From: Paracoccaceae bacterium
GTDB taxonomy: Bacteria; Pseudomonadota; Alphaproteobacteria; Rhodobacterales; Rhodobacteraceae
Assembly: GCA_027486345.1 (NCBI GenBank)
Contig: JAIXPH010000021.1
Location: forward strand, 1 to 64,000
Length of the DNA: 64,000 bases
Direction: 5' to 3'
Shown here: piece by piece, positions 45,713 to 54,897 of the stretch
Position numbering within the stretch: the stretch's first letter is position 1
Layout of the letters: each line of letters starts with the position of its first letter
Translations under genes and position numbers: made by a program
The notes under the pieces: model-generated
Told to the model about the DNA's origin: nothing
Database searches by the model: none
Seen by the model: the letters and a program-made list of their open reading frames with translations, nothing else

Positions 45713-46707
45713 GTGCTCAACACTCCCCAAGTTTCCGCGCCAAGGTCCAGGACCTGCCCCGGCGCGGGCATGGCCGATTGCGGCAGATGTACGACCAGCT
45801 TTAGGTCAGGCGCAGAGACAGGCGCAACATGTGCCCGCACATGCGCGCCGAAAAACGCAGCCTCCAGCACGCGACAGGGGCCGATCCTAAGGGGACCGCT
45901 TTCCGTGATCGCCTCGGGCCGCAGGCAGAGCGTGCCATCGGGCAAGGCCACCGGGCCAAAGGGGGCCTGACCGCCTGCGATGGGGATACGGTTGACCTCT
46001 CCCATGAAACTGGCGGTGAACAGGGTCTTGGGGTGCAGATAAACCTCGCGCGGGGGGCCGTGATCCTCGATCCGGCCGGCGTTCATCACCACGATGCGGT
46101 CGGCAATCGCCATCGCCTCTTCTTGGTCATGGGTCACATGCACAAAGGTTGTGCCGATGCGACGCTGAATCGACTTCAACTCATCCTGCATCTGGCGGCG
46201 CAGTTTCAGATCGAGCGCGCCAAGCGGTTCATCCAGCAGCAGAACATCCGGTTCCACCGCCAAAGCCCGCGCCAAGGCGACCCGCTGGCGCTGCCCGCCC
46301 GACAGCTCATGCGGGCGGCGGTCGCCACGGCCTTCAAGGCCCACCAGCGCCAACATCGCATCTGCCTTTTCGCCGCGCTTGGCCTTTGCAACCCCGCGCA
46401 TCCGCAGACCAAAGGCCACGTTGTCGCGCAGGGTCATATGGGGGAACAAGGCATAGTCCTGAAACACCGTGGTTGTCGGTCGGTGCTGGGGGGCCAAGCC
46501 TGCCATATCGCGCCCGCCGATCCGCACCGCCCCGGCGGTCGGTTCGGCAAAGCCACCGATCAGATTGAGCAGCGTGGTCTTGCCGCAGCCCGATGGCCCC
46601 AGCAGCACCACAAACTCGCCCGCCGCAATCTCGAGGCTGACATTGTCCAGCACGGTGCTTGCGCCAAAGCGCTGTGAGACGGCCTGGATTTGCACATCGG
46701 CGGTCAT
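45709..46707 (-). CDS. Spermidine/putrescine-type ABC transporter ATP-binding protein
   Basis: 332 aa. Walker A GPSGCGKTT, signature [14 protein letters not shown], Walker B VLLLDEPLGALD and switch VHVTHDQEEAMAIADR are intact. The C-terminal TOBE-like domain carries LCLRPEAITESGP. It resembles PotA-type ATPases. ATG at 46707 overlaps the upstream permease stop (ATGA), and the metallo-hydrolase gene overlaps its own stop. It powers the two PotB/PotC-like permeases. Confidence 0.88.
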   Translation of the reverse strand: MTADVQIQAVSQRFGASTVLDNVSLEIAAGEFVVLLGPSGCGKTTLLNLIGGFAEPTAGAVRIGGRDMAGLAPQHRPTTTVFQDYALFPHMTLRDNVAFGLRMRGVAKAKRGEKADAMLALVGLEGRGDRRPHELSGGQRQRVALARALAVEPDVLLLDEPLGALDLKLRRQMQDELKSIQRRIGTTFVHVTHDQEEAMAIADRIVVMNAGRIEDHGPPREVYLHPKTLFTASFMGEVNRIPIAGGQAPFGPVALPDGTLCLRPEAITESGPLRIGPCRVLEAAFFGAHVRAHVAPVSAPDLKLVVHLPQSAMPAPGQVLDLGAETWGVLST

Positions 46708-47471
46708 TTCGCCCTCCGGAAGACAAGGATTTCCAACAGGATGACCAAGGTGACCGACACCAGAAACACCAGCGACCCAACGGCATTGGTGGCAGGCGAG
46801 AGGCCCGATTTCAGCATGGACCAAATCTCCACCGGCAGGGTGACGTCAAAACGGGTGAGCAGGAAGGCGATGATGAACTCATCCCAGCTAAAGGTGACCG
46901 ACAGGAAGAACGCCGCCGCCAAAGGCATCGCCAGCATGGGGGCCGAGACCAGCGCCAGCACCTGCCATTCCGCCGCGCCCAGATCGCGCGCGGCGCGTTC
47001 GGCGTTTTTCTGATGGTCCCCCATCGCGGCGTAAAGGATGGCAAAGCACAGGGGCAGGTTGATGACCACATGGCCAATCCCGGCGGTCCAAAGCGACAAG
47101 CGCACCCCGGTCAGGTTAAAGAGGTTCAACAGACCCAAGGCCACGATCAGGTAACTGACCGTCATCGGCGCGATCAGCACCCCGCGCATCAAGGCCGATC
47201 CCGGCAAGGCCACCCGCGCCAGCGCATGCGCGGCCAGAAACCCCAAGACCAGCGCAATCAACGAGGACACCACCGCCACCAAAAAGGAGTGGCCAAGCGC
47301 GGCCATCAAGTCGCCGTCGCCCAGCACCTTTTCATACCAGCGGAACGACACCCCCTTGAACGGCGGCACCGGCAAACGGCCATCCTGAAAGGAAAACGCC
47401 ACCAGCACCGCGACGGGCAGGAAAACAAAGACATAGGCCAGCGCCAGATAAAGCCATGAAAGCACGCGCAC
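46704..47471 (-). CDS. Spermidine/putrescine-type ABC permease (PotC-like)
   Basis: 255-aa inner-membrane permease with six helices (first LYLALAYVFVFLPVAVLVAFSF). The EAA loop is RAARDLGAAEWQVLALVSAPM. It starts with GTG at 47471, 3 bases after the stop of the PotB-like gene. It pairs with that permease to form the channel for the PotD/F-like binding protein. Confidence 0.88.
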   Translation of the reverse strand: MRVLSWLYLALAYVFVFLPVAVLVAFSFQDGRLPVPPFKGVSFRWYEKVLGDGDLMAALGHSFLVAVVSSLIALVLGFLAAHALARVALPGSALMRGVLIAPMTVSYLIVALGLLNLFNLTGVRLSLWTAGIGHVVINLPLCFAILYAAMGDHQKNAERAARDLGAAEWQVLALVSAPMLAMPLAAAFFLSVTFSWDEFIIAFLLTRFDVTLPVEIWSMLKSGLSPATNAVGSLVFLVSVTLVILLEILVFRRAK

Positions 47472-47474
47472 GAT

Positions 47475-48329
47475 CTACACCCGATCCAGCCGCAGCCAGC
47501 GGCCACAGGCGAAATAGGCCAGCGTCACCACGGCCATCAAAACCACCGACAGGGCCGAGGCGAGGGGGAAATTCCCGCTGCGCCCCAGTTGCAGCATGAT
47601 CAGTTGCGGCACGGTCAGTTCCGAATTTCCGCCAAGGATTTGCGGCGTGATGTAATCCCCGATGCACAGCACAAAGGTCAAAAACGCCCCCGTCACCACG
47701 CCCGGCAGCGTGAGCGGCAAGATCACATGGCGAAAGGTCTGCCACCGCCCCGCCCCAAGGTCCGCCGCGGCACGGGCATAGTTGGGTGAAAGCTGGATCA
47801 GGTTGGCGTAAATCGTCAGCGTCAGAAGCATAACGAAGAAATGCACGAAGCCGATCACGGTCGCGGTGCGGGTTGCGGAAATCTCCAACGGCTCCGCTAT
47901 CGCCCCCACGGCCATCAAGCCGCGATTGACCACGCCGTTTTGGCCCAGAACCAGCAGCCACGCATAGGACCGCACCACGTAAGACGTCCAGAACGGCAGC
48001 ACCGCCAGCAAAAGCGCCAGCCGTTGCCACCGCGCAGGCACCCGAAAGGCTATGATCGCGGCCAAAGGCCACGCCAGCACCACCGACAGCGCCGTGACCA
48101 GAACCGTGATTTCCAGACTGTTCAGCAATGCGCCAAACAGGGTGGGGTCGGTCAGAAAGCGCGTGTAATTGCCGGGGTCCAGCGCGGGGACGATCTGCCG
48201 ACCCTCCATCCGCGCGAAGGACAGCGCCAGCATCGCAAGGAAGGGCAGGGCGAAGAATGCCCCCGTCCACAAAAGGGCCGGGGCCACCAGACCCCAGCCA
48301 AGCCGATGCTCGCGTGCCTTGAGGGTCAC
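47475..48329 (-). CDS. Spermidine/putrescine-type ABC permease (PotB-like)
   Basis: 284-aa permease with six helices (first LVAPALLWTGAFFALPFLAMLALSF). The typical PotB segment FWTSYVVRSYAWLLVLGQNGVVN and EAA loop RAAADLGAGRWQTFRHVILPL are present. The start is GTG at 48329, overlapping the binding-protein stop by 4 bases (GTGA). The longer open frame upstream is in the binding-protein gene and is a shadow. Confidence 0.88.
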   Translation of the reverse strand: MTLKAREHRLGWGLVAPALLWTGAFFALPFLAMLALSFARMEGRQIVPALDPGNYTRFLTDPTLFGALLNSLEITVLVTALSVVLAWPLAAIIAFRVPARWQRLALLLAVLPFWTSYVVRSYAWLLVLGQNGVVNRGLMAVGAIAEPLEISATRTATVIGFVHFFVMLLTLTIYANLIQLSPNYARAAADLGAGRWQTFRHVILPLTLPGVVTGAFLTFVLCIGDYITPQILGGNSELTVPQLIMLQLGRSGNFPLASALSVVLMAVVTLAYFACGRWLRLDRV

Positions 48330-49378
48330 TGGTTCAGCATCTCGGTCCACATGTCCTGCATCGCGGTGTCGGTCGCGGCATCCGGGATGGGATACAACTG
48401 CGCGCGCGTCAGGAAGTCGGGCTGTTGGTCCCAACGCAGGACGGTTTTCGCCTCGGCCGACAGGGCATCCCCGGCCTTGGCATTGGCGGGCATCCCCCAA
48501 TAGCAGGACGCCGTGGCCAGACGCGCCTGACCTTCGGGGCTGACAATGTATTTCACAAACTCCAGCGCCAGATCAGGCTGCGTGCTGCCTGCGACCACGC
48601 CGATGGATTGCGCCCAACGCAAGCCGCCTTGCTTCGGGATGGTCCAGTCTAGGTTGGCATTGTCCGCCGCCAAAACCGCCGTCAGCCATTCGCCGCCACC
48701 GACGACGATATCAACCTCACCCGTCGCCAGCGCAGTCTGGGCCGATACGACGTCCGACACCTGCTTGGACGCCTTGCGCAGCGCCATCAGCGGGTCTTTC
48801 AGCTTGGGCAGGGTCTCGGCGTTGATGTCGGCGGTGTTGATGCCCTGACCCAAGGCCACCAGACCCAGCACCGGCAGGTAATAGTCATAGATGCCGATCC
48901 GGCCATCATATTTGCCCGAGGTCAGCGCCGCCATGTCGTCCATATCGGCGGGATCGACCTTGGTCTTGTCATAGGAGATGGTGTTGTAGCCGAATTTCTC
49001 GGTCACGGCATAGGTCTTGCCATTCACAGTATTGTTCGCCGCCATCACCAGTTCGGGAAAGAAATCGGCGGTCGGCAATTGGTCGGCGGGCAGTTCGGCC
49101 AGATACCCGGCCTCCACCGCGCGGCCGACATCGACGGCGTCGATCACCATCACATCCCAATCGCCGGGCTGCGACTGGTCAAGGATCGCCAAACCCGCCG
49201 CCGTGCCCTCATATTCCTTGAGGTTCACTGTGACGCCGAACTTTTCCTCGAACGGCGCAACAAGTTCGGGGTCGGTGTGATCGCACCAGACCAGCGCGTT
49301 CAACTCTTGCGCAAAGGACGGAGAGGTCAGGAACAACAGGGCGAGCGAGGTGGCGGAAAGCCGGGCGGTCAGGGCCAT
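48326..49378 (-). CDS. Spermidine/putrescine-type periplasmic binding protein
   Basis: 350 aa with a signal peptide (1-23, ending SPSFAQ). The mature protein begins ELNALVWCDHTDPELVAPFEEKFGV, as in PotD/PotF-like proteins. VVGGGEWLTAVLAADN and WAQSIGVVAGSTQPDLALEFVKYI are in the second lobe. Family members bind polyamines, but many relatives bind other amines or organic acids. ATG at 49378 has GGAG 8 bases upstream. It is the first gene of the operon and diverges from the TetR regulator. Confidence 0.87.
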   Translation of the reverse strand: MALTARLSATSLALLFLTSPSFAQELNALVWCDHTDPELVAPFEEKFGVTVNLKEYEGTAAGLAILDQSQPGDWDVMVIDAVDVGRAVEAGYLAELPADQLPTADFFPELVMAANNTVNGKTYAVTEKFGYNTISYDKTKVDPADMDDMAALTSGKYDGRIGIYDYYLPVLGLVALGQGINTADINAETLPKLKDPLMALRKASKQVSDVVSAQTALATGEVDIVVGGGEWLTAVLAADNANLDWTIPKQGGLRWAQSIGVVAGSTQPDLALEFVKYIVSPEGQARLATASCYWGMPANAKAGDALSAEAKTVLRWDQQPDFLTRAQLYPIPDAATDTAMQDMWTEMLNQ

Positions 49379-49445
49379 AAGGGTGTCTCCATGTCGGGGG
49401 TGGGGCACCTCTGCCGGGTGCCTTTGGAAAAAGAATTGAGTTCGG

Positions 49446-49473
49446 TCAAATTTGAAGTCAACATCAAATTTCA
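49446..49473. promoter_or_regulatory. Putative TetR operator and importer promoter
   Basis: A perfect palindrome TCAAATTTGA (49446-49455) and a near copy TCAAATTTCA (49464-49473) are 18 bases apart. Between them, on the minus strand, is TTGACT (49461-49456), a good -35 box for the importer operon. The perfect palindrome lies just downstream of it, where a bound repressor would block RNA polymerase. Confidence 0.65.
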
Positions 49474-49520
49474 GGCAAAATGAAAACCATCGCCAAAACA
49501 ACCGCTTGAACAGGCTCGCC

Positions 49521-50138
49521 ATGACCGGACTGCGCGAACAACATAAGGCCGACCGCACCCGCCGCATCTTGCAGGCAGCGTCCGAGATGTTCCGCGACCA
49601 AGGCTATGACGCCGTCCGCATCGAGGACATCGCCCAACGGGCCGAGGTGTCGGCGGGCACCTGTTACAACTACTTTTCCACCAAGGGCGATATCCTTCTG
49701 GCCATCGTATCGATGGAGGTGGAAGAGGTGGTGGAGGCCGGGGGCGCTGTCATCGCCGCCCCGCCCGCGTCGGTGGCAGAGGCTTTGGACCGCCTGATCC
49801 GTCTCTATTACGACCATTCGCTGCATTACCTGTCCAAGGCGATGTGGCGCACCGCGATGGCGTTGTCGATCGCCGCCCCCGACTCGCCGTTCTCGCAACG
49901 CTACACCGCGCTGGACGCCATGCTGGCGCGGCAGGTGTCAGACCTTGTCGCCGCCCTGCAACAGCGCGGCGCGGCGCGGGGGGAGGTCGAGGCCGCCGTG
50001 CTGGGCCAGATGATCTTTCACGACCTGAACCAACGATTCATGGCCTTTGTGACCGATGAGTCCATGCCGCTGACCGCCCTGCACCACGCCAGCCAGACCG
50101 CAACACGAACCTGGGCGCAGATGCTGACCCCAGCATGA
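49521..50138 (+). CDS. TetR-family transcription regulator
   Basis: 205 aa. The N-terminal helix-turn-helix (ADRTRRILQAASEMFRDQGYDAVRIEDIAQRAEVSAGTCYNYFSTKGDIL) is standard TetR. The C-terminal ligand domain is helical and not further identified. It diverges from the PotD/F-like importer operon, with a palindromic operator between them, so it probably represses the operon and itself until its ligand is present. ATG at 49521 gives the usual short leader before the DNA-binding domain. Confidence 0.88.
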   Translation: MTGLREQHKADRTRRILQAASEMFRDQGYDAVRIEDIAQRAEVSAGTCYNYFSTKGDILLAIVSMEVEEVVEAGGAVIAAPPASVAEALDRLIRLYYDHSLHYLSKAMWRTAMALSIAAPDSPFSQRYTALDAMLARQVSDLVAALQQRGAARGEVEAAVLGQMIFHDLNQRFMAFVTDESMPLTALHHASQTATRTWAQMLTPA

Positions 50139-50218
50139 CTGGCCAGCCAGACTGCGACAGCAGCGCACCCCGCAATCCTTTGCAGGACGTGGAGCAGTTG
50201 AACTGGATTTGCTGGAAG

Positions 50219-50294
50219 TGGTGCCGCAGAAGGGACTCGAACCCCCGACCCCATCATTACGAATGACGTGCTCTACCAGCTGAGCTACTGCGGC
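50219..50294 (-). tRNA. tRNA-Thr(CGT)
   Basis: A 76-base cloverleaf on the minus strand. The acceptor stem is GCCGCAG/CTGCGGC. The D arm is GCTCAGCTGGTAGAGC and the anticodon arm CGTCA-TTCGTAA-TGATG with anticodon CGT, reading ACG. The T arm is GGGGGTTCGAGTCCC(C)-like, and an encoded CCA follows the discriminator A. Confidence 0.93.
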
Positions 50295-50430
50295 GTTGGC
50301 GGGGTGATATAACAGGCGGTGGCGGATTCCTAGACCCTAGTGGCGGGTTGCGGCGATTTTTTCCGTGGGGCGCGCTGAGGCAGGGCGTTTCGGAATTGTC
50401 CTTTGATACCAAGCCGCTGCGGCGCGGTGG

Positions 50431-51501
50431 TCAGCCGTTGCGCCACAATTCCTCATAGACTTCGGTCACGGCCTGCGCCTCGCGCTGGATGGAAAACAGT
50501 CGCTGAACGCGGTCGCGGGCGTTGCGGGCCAGCATGGCGAAGCGGTCCGCGTCGGACAGGGTCCAGACCACGGCCTCGGCAATGGCCGCTACGTCGCCCA
50601 CCGGGACGATCACCCCGGCCTGGTCGTCTGATCCGGGGTCGCCCACGGCCTCGGCGAAATGGCCGGTGGCGGTGGCGACGACGGGCAGGCCCGAGGCCAT
50701 GCCTTCCAGCGGCGTCACGCCAAAGGGTTCGTAGCGCGGCGTGGCGCAGAGCAGGCGGCACCCGCGCAGCACGCGCAGCAGGTCATCATCGGGGATCATG
50801 CCGGTGAACAGGATACGGTCGGTCATCCCGGCCTCGGCCACGCGGGCTTTCAGCTTGGCCAAGAACTCCGCTTCCGAAGGTTTGGCCAGACCGATCACCA
50901 GGGCGGTCGCACCGGGCAGGTCGGGCAGGGCCTTGATCATCGCCTCGACGAAGATGTCACTGCCCTTGGACGGGCGGACGCGACCCACGGTGGCGATGCC
51001 ATAGTCGCCCGGAAAGCCGGTAGCCGCCCAATCGGCGCGGCGGTCTTGCGCGGGGTGAAAGCGGTCGGTGTCCACGCCATGCGGCACGACGGCATGATGG
51101 CGGCCGACGCAAGCGGCGGCCTCGTCGCTGGTGGCGATGATGCGGTCCATGCGCGAGATCAGCAGGCGCGGCAGTGCCGAATGCACATGTTTGGCCGCCG
51201 AGGTGAAGACGATCCTGACCGGCAGGCGCAGCACATCACGCGCAAGGATCGCCAGCGCCATTTCGGTGTTGCGCCGCGTGTGCCAGATGGAAAACGGTCG
51301 TCCCGCAGGCTTCACCCGAGACAGGCGCAGCGCCTGCGCCTTGGTGATCGGTGCTGGCAGGCCGGGCAGGGGCACGCCCACCAGTGCCACGCGATGCACG
51401 CCCAGATGCTGCTGCATCACCGCCCGCGCGGTCGAGGACACACCGGTGAAGCGCGTGTTCAGGTTGGGCACAAAGACTTCGGGCGTGTCGGTCGGGGACA
51501 T
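50431..51501 (-). CDS. Glycosyltransferase family 4 (LPS core)
   Basis: 356-aa GT-B glycosyltransferase. The C-terminal half has VGRVRPSKGSDIFVEAM, FTGMIPDDDLLRVLRGC and RYEPFGVTPLEGMASGLPVV, where the EPFGxxxxEGMA segment binds the nucleotide sugar. Neighbouring late acyltransferase and waaA genes suggest an LPS core role in the cytoplasm. ATG at 51501 is preferred; the upstream 24 residues of the open frame look non-homologous. The acceptor is unknown. Confidence 0.85.
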   Translation of the reverse strand: MSPTDTPEVFVPNLNTRFTGVSSTARAVMQQHLGVHRVALVGVPLPGLPAPITKAQALRLSRVKPAGRPFSIWHTRRNTEMALAILARDVLRLPVRIVFTSAAKHVHSALPRLLISRMDRIIATSDEAAACVGRHHAVVPHGVDTDRFHPAQDRRADWAATGFPGDYGIATVGRVRPSKGSDIFVEAMIKALPDLPGATALVIGLAKPSEAEFLAKLKARVAEAGMTDRILFTGMIPDDDLLRVLRGCRLLCATPRYEPFGVTPLEGMASGLPVVATATGHFAEAVGDPGSDDQAGVIVPVGDVAAIAEAVVWTLSDADRFAMLARNARDRVQRLFSIQREAQAVTEVYEELWRNG

Positions 51502-51724
51502 GGCGGCTTCCGCTGGCAGGGTGTGGCGTCGCAGGGCGTGCGGCCATAGACCCCATGGTCGCACATCTGTCAACGAAAGCGGCGCAGCCGTTGCCCTGCG
51601 CGCGGGGGAACGCTGCGGCAGGGGGATGGTGCGGCAACTTGTTCCCCGGCGCGGGCGGGGCTATATGTCGCGCGACGGCCCGATGGCCAGACGCCCCGAA
51701 GTGCCAAAGGAAGTGCCCCGGACC

Positions 51725-52714
51725 ATGTCCGCACCGCTGAACAAAGGTGAGGTTGCCCGTTACTGGCTTGTCGACCGTCTGATCCGTCTGGCGCTCTGGG
51801 TGATGCTGCGCCTGCCTTATCCGGCTCGTCTGGCGCTGTGCGCCTGGCTGATGTCGGCGGTGGTGGCCCCCGCGGCGGGATATCGTGCCCGCATCCGGCG
51901 CAATCTGGCCTTCGTCCTGCCCGACCTGCCGGAGGCCGAGGTCGACCGTCTGGTCCGCGCCGTGCCCGCCAACATGGGCCGCACGCTGGCCGAGATGTAT
52001 TCCGGACCGGAATTCCTGGCCCGCATCGGGGCCGAGACGATCACCGGTCCGGGCCTCCCGGCGCTGGAAGAGGCGCATCGCACGGGCCGACCGGTGCTTC
52101 TGGTGACCGGCCATATCGGCAATTACGATGCGATGCGCGGGGCGCTGATCCTGCGCGGCTACCGGGTCGGCGGTCTTTACCGTGAGATGGGAAATCCCTT
52201 CTTCAACCGCCACTACGTCGCCGCCATCTCGCGCATCGGCACGCCGCTGTTTCCGCGCGGGCGCAAGGGGCTGGCGGAGATGCTGCGCTTTTTGCGGTCG
52301 GGCGGGATGCTGGGTCTGGTCTTGGATCAGCACATGGCGGACGGGGCCAAGCTGGGCTTCATGGGGCGGGACGCGCTGACCTCGCTGTCGGCGGCAGAGA
52401 TGGCGCTGCGCTATGACGCGCTGGTGGTGCCGACCTATGGCATCCGCCGCGCCGATCTGGGGTTCGACCTGATTGTCGAGGCTCCCATCCCCCATGGCGC
52501 GCCCGAGGTGATGACGCAGGCCTTGAATGACAGTCTTGAGGCGCAGGTGCGCGCCCATCCCGACCAGTGGCTGTGGACGCACCAGCGCTGGAAACTCGGT
52601 GGTCTCGATCTGACACCCGATCCGTCACAGGCCGGGCTTGACCCGGCGCAAGTGTCCGACCGGCTGGAGCGTCGCCGTGCGCTGGCAGAGGCGCGGCGCA
52701 AGAGCGGCCAGTAG
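51725..52714 (+). CDS. Lipid A late acyltransferase (LpxL/HtrB-like)
   Basis: 329 aa. The catalytic HxxxxD motif is HIGNYD (His130, Asp135). YREMGNPFFNR and LVLDQHMADGAKLGFMGRDALTS follow, as in the lysophospholipid/lipid A acyltransferases. An N-terminal hydrophobic helix (about 15-45) anchors it to the inner membrane. It probably adds a secondary acyl chain to Kdo-lipid A. ATG at 51725 is preferred; ATG at 51683 is possible. Its stop is 4 bases from the end of the convergent waaA gene. Confidence 0.87.
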   Translation: MSAPLNKGEVARYWLVDRLIRLALWVMLRLPYPARLALCAWLMSAVVAPAAGYRARIRRNLAFVLPDLPEAEVDRLVRAVPANMGRTLAEMYSGPEFLARIGAETITGPGLPALEEAHRTGRPVLLVTGHIGNYDAMRGALILRGYRVGGLYREMGNPFFNRHYVAAISRIGTPLFPRGRKGLAEMLRFLRSGGMLGLVLDQHMADGAKLGFMGRDALTSLSAAEMALRYDALVVPTYGIRRADLGFDLIVEAPIPHGAPEVMTQALNDSLEAQVRAHPDQWLWTHQRWKLGGLDLTPDPSQAGLDPAQVSDRLERRRALAEARRKSGQ

Positions 52715-52718
52715 CCCG

Positions 52719-53984
52719 TCAGGGTTTCAGAAAGGACAGGACCAGGGCGGCCGTCTCTGCCGTGGCATCGCTTTCGGCGCGGATGGCGGACTCGGCAGCT
52801 TCGGTCTGGGCCTTGTGCCGGGCCGGATCGTCCAGCGCGAGGATCGTGTCAGCCAAGGCGCGGGTATCCGGCACCATGACGGCACCTTTGGCCGAGAGCA
52901 GGCTGTCATAGAGGGCGGCAAAGTTAGAGACCTCTGGCCCGGTGATGACGGCGGACCCATGCGCCACCGCCTCATAGGCATTGTGCCCGCCGACCGGCAC
53001 CAATGATCCCCCGATGAAGGCGACGGAGCAGAGATCGAACCAAAGCCCCATCTCGCCCAGCGTATCGGCAAGATAAATCTGGGTGTCCGCCCCAAGCGGG
53101 TCATGGCGTGAGCGTTGCGCGACCCGCAGCCCCCGCGCGGTGATCAGGTCGCGGATCGCGTCTCCCCGCTGCGGATGGCGCGGGGCAAGGATCAGAAGGC
53201 GGTCGTCAAGGCGCTGCTGGGCGTCAAGGATCACCTCCTCCTCGCCGGGGTGGGTCGAGGCGGCGAGCCATGCCTTGCGGTGGCCGATGGCGTCGCGCAG
53301 ACGGGCCAAAGCCTCAGCCTCCACCGGCAAGCGCCCCGTGCCGCGTTTGAGCGAACCCGTCGTGCGGATGCGGGCCGGGTCTGCGCCAAGCTCTGCCAGC
53401 AGGCTGGCCACCCGCGGCTCCGGCGCGGTCAGGGCGGCAAAGCCCGACAGGATCGCCCGCGCCAATCCCGGCACCCGCCGCCAGTTGCGGGCGGATGTGT
53501 CCGAGATGCGGGCATTCACCAGCACCATTGGGATGCCGCGCGCCCGCGTGTCGCGCAAGAGGCGCGGCCAGAATTCGCTTTCGACGAACACGGCCAGATC
53601 GGGCCGCCAATGATCCAGAAACCGCCGCACGGGTCCGGGCAGGTCCAGCGGAAGGAATTGATGCAGGCAGCCCTTGGGCAGACGCTCGGCCAAGAGCCGG
53701 GCCGAGGTGACGGTGGTCGAGGTGACCAGAACCCGCGCGCCACCCGCCACCAGACGGGTCAGCAGCGGCAGGACCGACAGCCCTTCACCCACGCTGACGG
53801 CATGCAGCCAGATCAGCGGCCCTTTTGGCCGGGGCAGGGTGGCATGCCCCAGCTTCTCGCGCCAGCGGGCGGGGTCTTCCTTGCCCTGCGCCAAACGGCG
53901 TTTGAGCAGGAGCGGGGCCAGCGGTTGGATGACCGGGCCAAGGGCGAGGTAGGCAGAGAGGAGGGGCGAGTGAGGGTCGGGCAT
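52719..53984 (-). CDS. waaA: 3-deoxy-D-manno-octulosonic acid transferase
   Basis: 421-aa Kdo transferase that adds Kdo from CMP-Kdo to lipid IVA. An N-terminal helix precedes GPLIWLHAVSVGE, a WaaA hallmark. FVESEFWPRLL, GSLKRG, STHPGEEE and GGSLVPVGGHNAYEAVAHG are the donor and acceptor motifs. The start is ATG at 53984. It is adjacent to the late acyltransferase gene, consistent with the order of lipid A assembly. Confidence 0.93.
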   Translation of the reverse strand: MPDPHSPLLSAYLALGPVIQPLAPLLLKRRLAQGKEDPARWREKLGHATLPRPKGPLIWLHAVSVGEGLSVLPLLTRLVAGGARVLVTSTTVTSARLLAERLPKGCLHQFLPLDLPGPVRRFLDHWRPDLAVFVESEFWPRLLRDTRARGIPMVLVNARISDTSARNWRRVPGLARAILSGFAALTAPEPRVASLLAELGADPARIRTTGSLKRGTGRLPVEAEALARLRDAIGHRKAWLAASTHPGEEEVILDAQQRLDDRLLILAPRHPQRGDAIRDLITARGLRVAQRSRHDPLGADTQIYLADTLGEMGLWFDLCSVAFIGGSLVPVGGHNAYEAVAHGSAVITGPEVSNFAALYDSLLSAKGAVMVPDTRALADTILALDDPARHKAQTEAAESAIRAESDATAETAALVLSFLKP

Positions 53985-54270
53985 CGCAGAGTGCTACACT
54001 GGGCAAGCGTGGCGTTCCAGTCTGAAGCCGGTGGGACGTCTAGTGTGAAGGCGCAACGACAAGGAATGCGGCGACGCCCAAGGCATCGGGGCGCGGTCGT
54101 CCCGACGGCGGTTGATCCGGGCGTTCCCTCTCCCCCCGGGGCCTGTCGCCAAATCCTCTTGCTGTGAGTCACTGGGGTTATCGGCGGGTGGGACGTTGTG
54201 ATGGCTTTGAGGCGTTTGGGCCAGTTGAGGTTTGGGCTAGCTCTGGTTTCCCGGGCGGGAGGGCTTGCCG
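53985..54270. other. Intergenic region upstream of waaA
   Basis: About 286 bases with no recognisable gene. It holds the waaA promoter and the 3' end of the gene downstream of prfC. I see no convincing -35/-10 pair, repeat or terminator. Confidence 0.35.
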
Positions 54271-54897
54271 CTACCAATTCGGACGGTCCACCGTCAGGTC
54301 AAGCACTGGCTGCCATCCCGCCCGCATCACCTGCACCAAGGGCAGTGGGGTCAGCACGGTGACGGGTCCATCCGGGCGCGGCAGGGGCGTGCGATAGCCG
54401 TCGGGGCGATAGGGGCGCAGCCCCGACGCTGCCAGAAGATGCGGCGCGCCCTTCCACAGGATGAAGCAGCCCTCGGGCAGGGTGGCCACCTCGGCCTGAT
54501 GGCGGCGGGGGAGGCGGGTGGCGGGGTCGAGGCGGGCCGCGTGCAGGATGGCATCCATCTCTGCCGCCTTTGGCACCGCGCCAATGGCCCGGCCCCATGC
54601 GGCGCGAAAGTCATTGTAGACCGCACGACGGCATTCGGCGCAGGGGCGGTGTCCTGCGGCGCAGGCCACCGCCTCATCCAGAAAGAACAGGGATGTGTAG
54701 CGCCCCGGCACGGCTTGGGGCACCGCGCCACGCCCCGCCTTTTCGCGCAAGGTGCAGGTGATCCACAGCTTGCCCTGATGCCGGCGGCGGATCACGCCCG
54801 CATCGTCGTGCAGACAGCCCCGATTGCCCATGAAGGCCCCGCGCGCAGGGACGGTGGCGAAAGACCCGTCCGGCTGCACGCGGTTGGCGCGGCTCAC
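54271..54897 (-). CDS. Conserved protein of unknown function with HRPCAECRR motif
   Basis: 208 aa, no signal peptide or membrane segment. After an N-terminal MGNRGCLHDDAGVIRR segment it has HQGKLWITCTL and YTSLFFLDEAVACAAGHRPCAECRR. The CxxC with nearby cysteines resembles a zinc site like that of Ada, but no Ada function is implied. It starts with GTG at 54897, overlapping the prfC stop by 4 bases, so it is translated with release factor 3. I recall similar proteins in other alphaproteobacteria but no assigned function. Confidence 0.75.
   Translation of the reverse strand: MSRANRVQPDGSFATVPARGAFMGNRGCLHDDAGVIRRRHQGKLWITCTLREKAGRGAVPQAVPGRYTSLFFLDEAVACAAGHRPCAECRRAVYNDFRAAWGRAIGAVPKAAEMDAILHAARLDPATRLPRRHQAEVATLPEGCFILWKGAPHLLAASGLRPYRPDGYRTPLPRPDGPVTVLTPLPLVQVMRAGWQPVLDLTVDRPNW

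Noticed and set aside
50219-50294. tRNA-Thr as an integration site for an island
   Set aside because: The genes on both sides are ordinary, and I saw no integrase or partial tRNA copy in the window.
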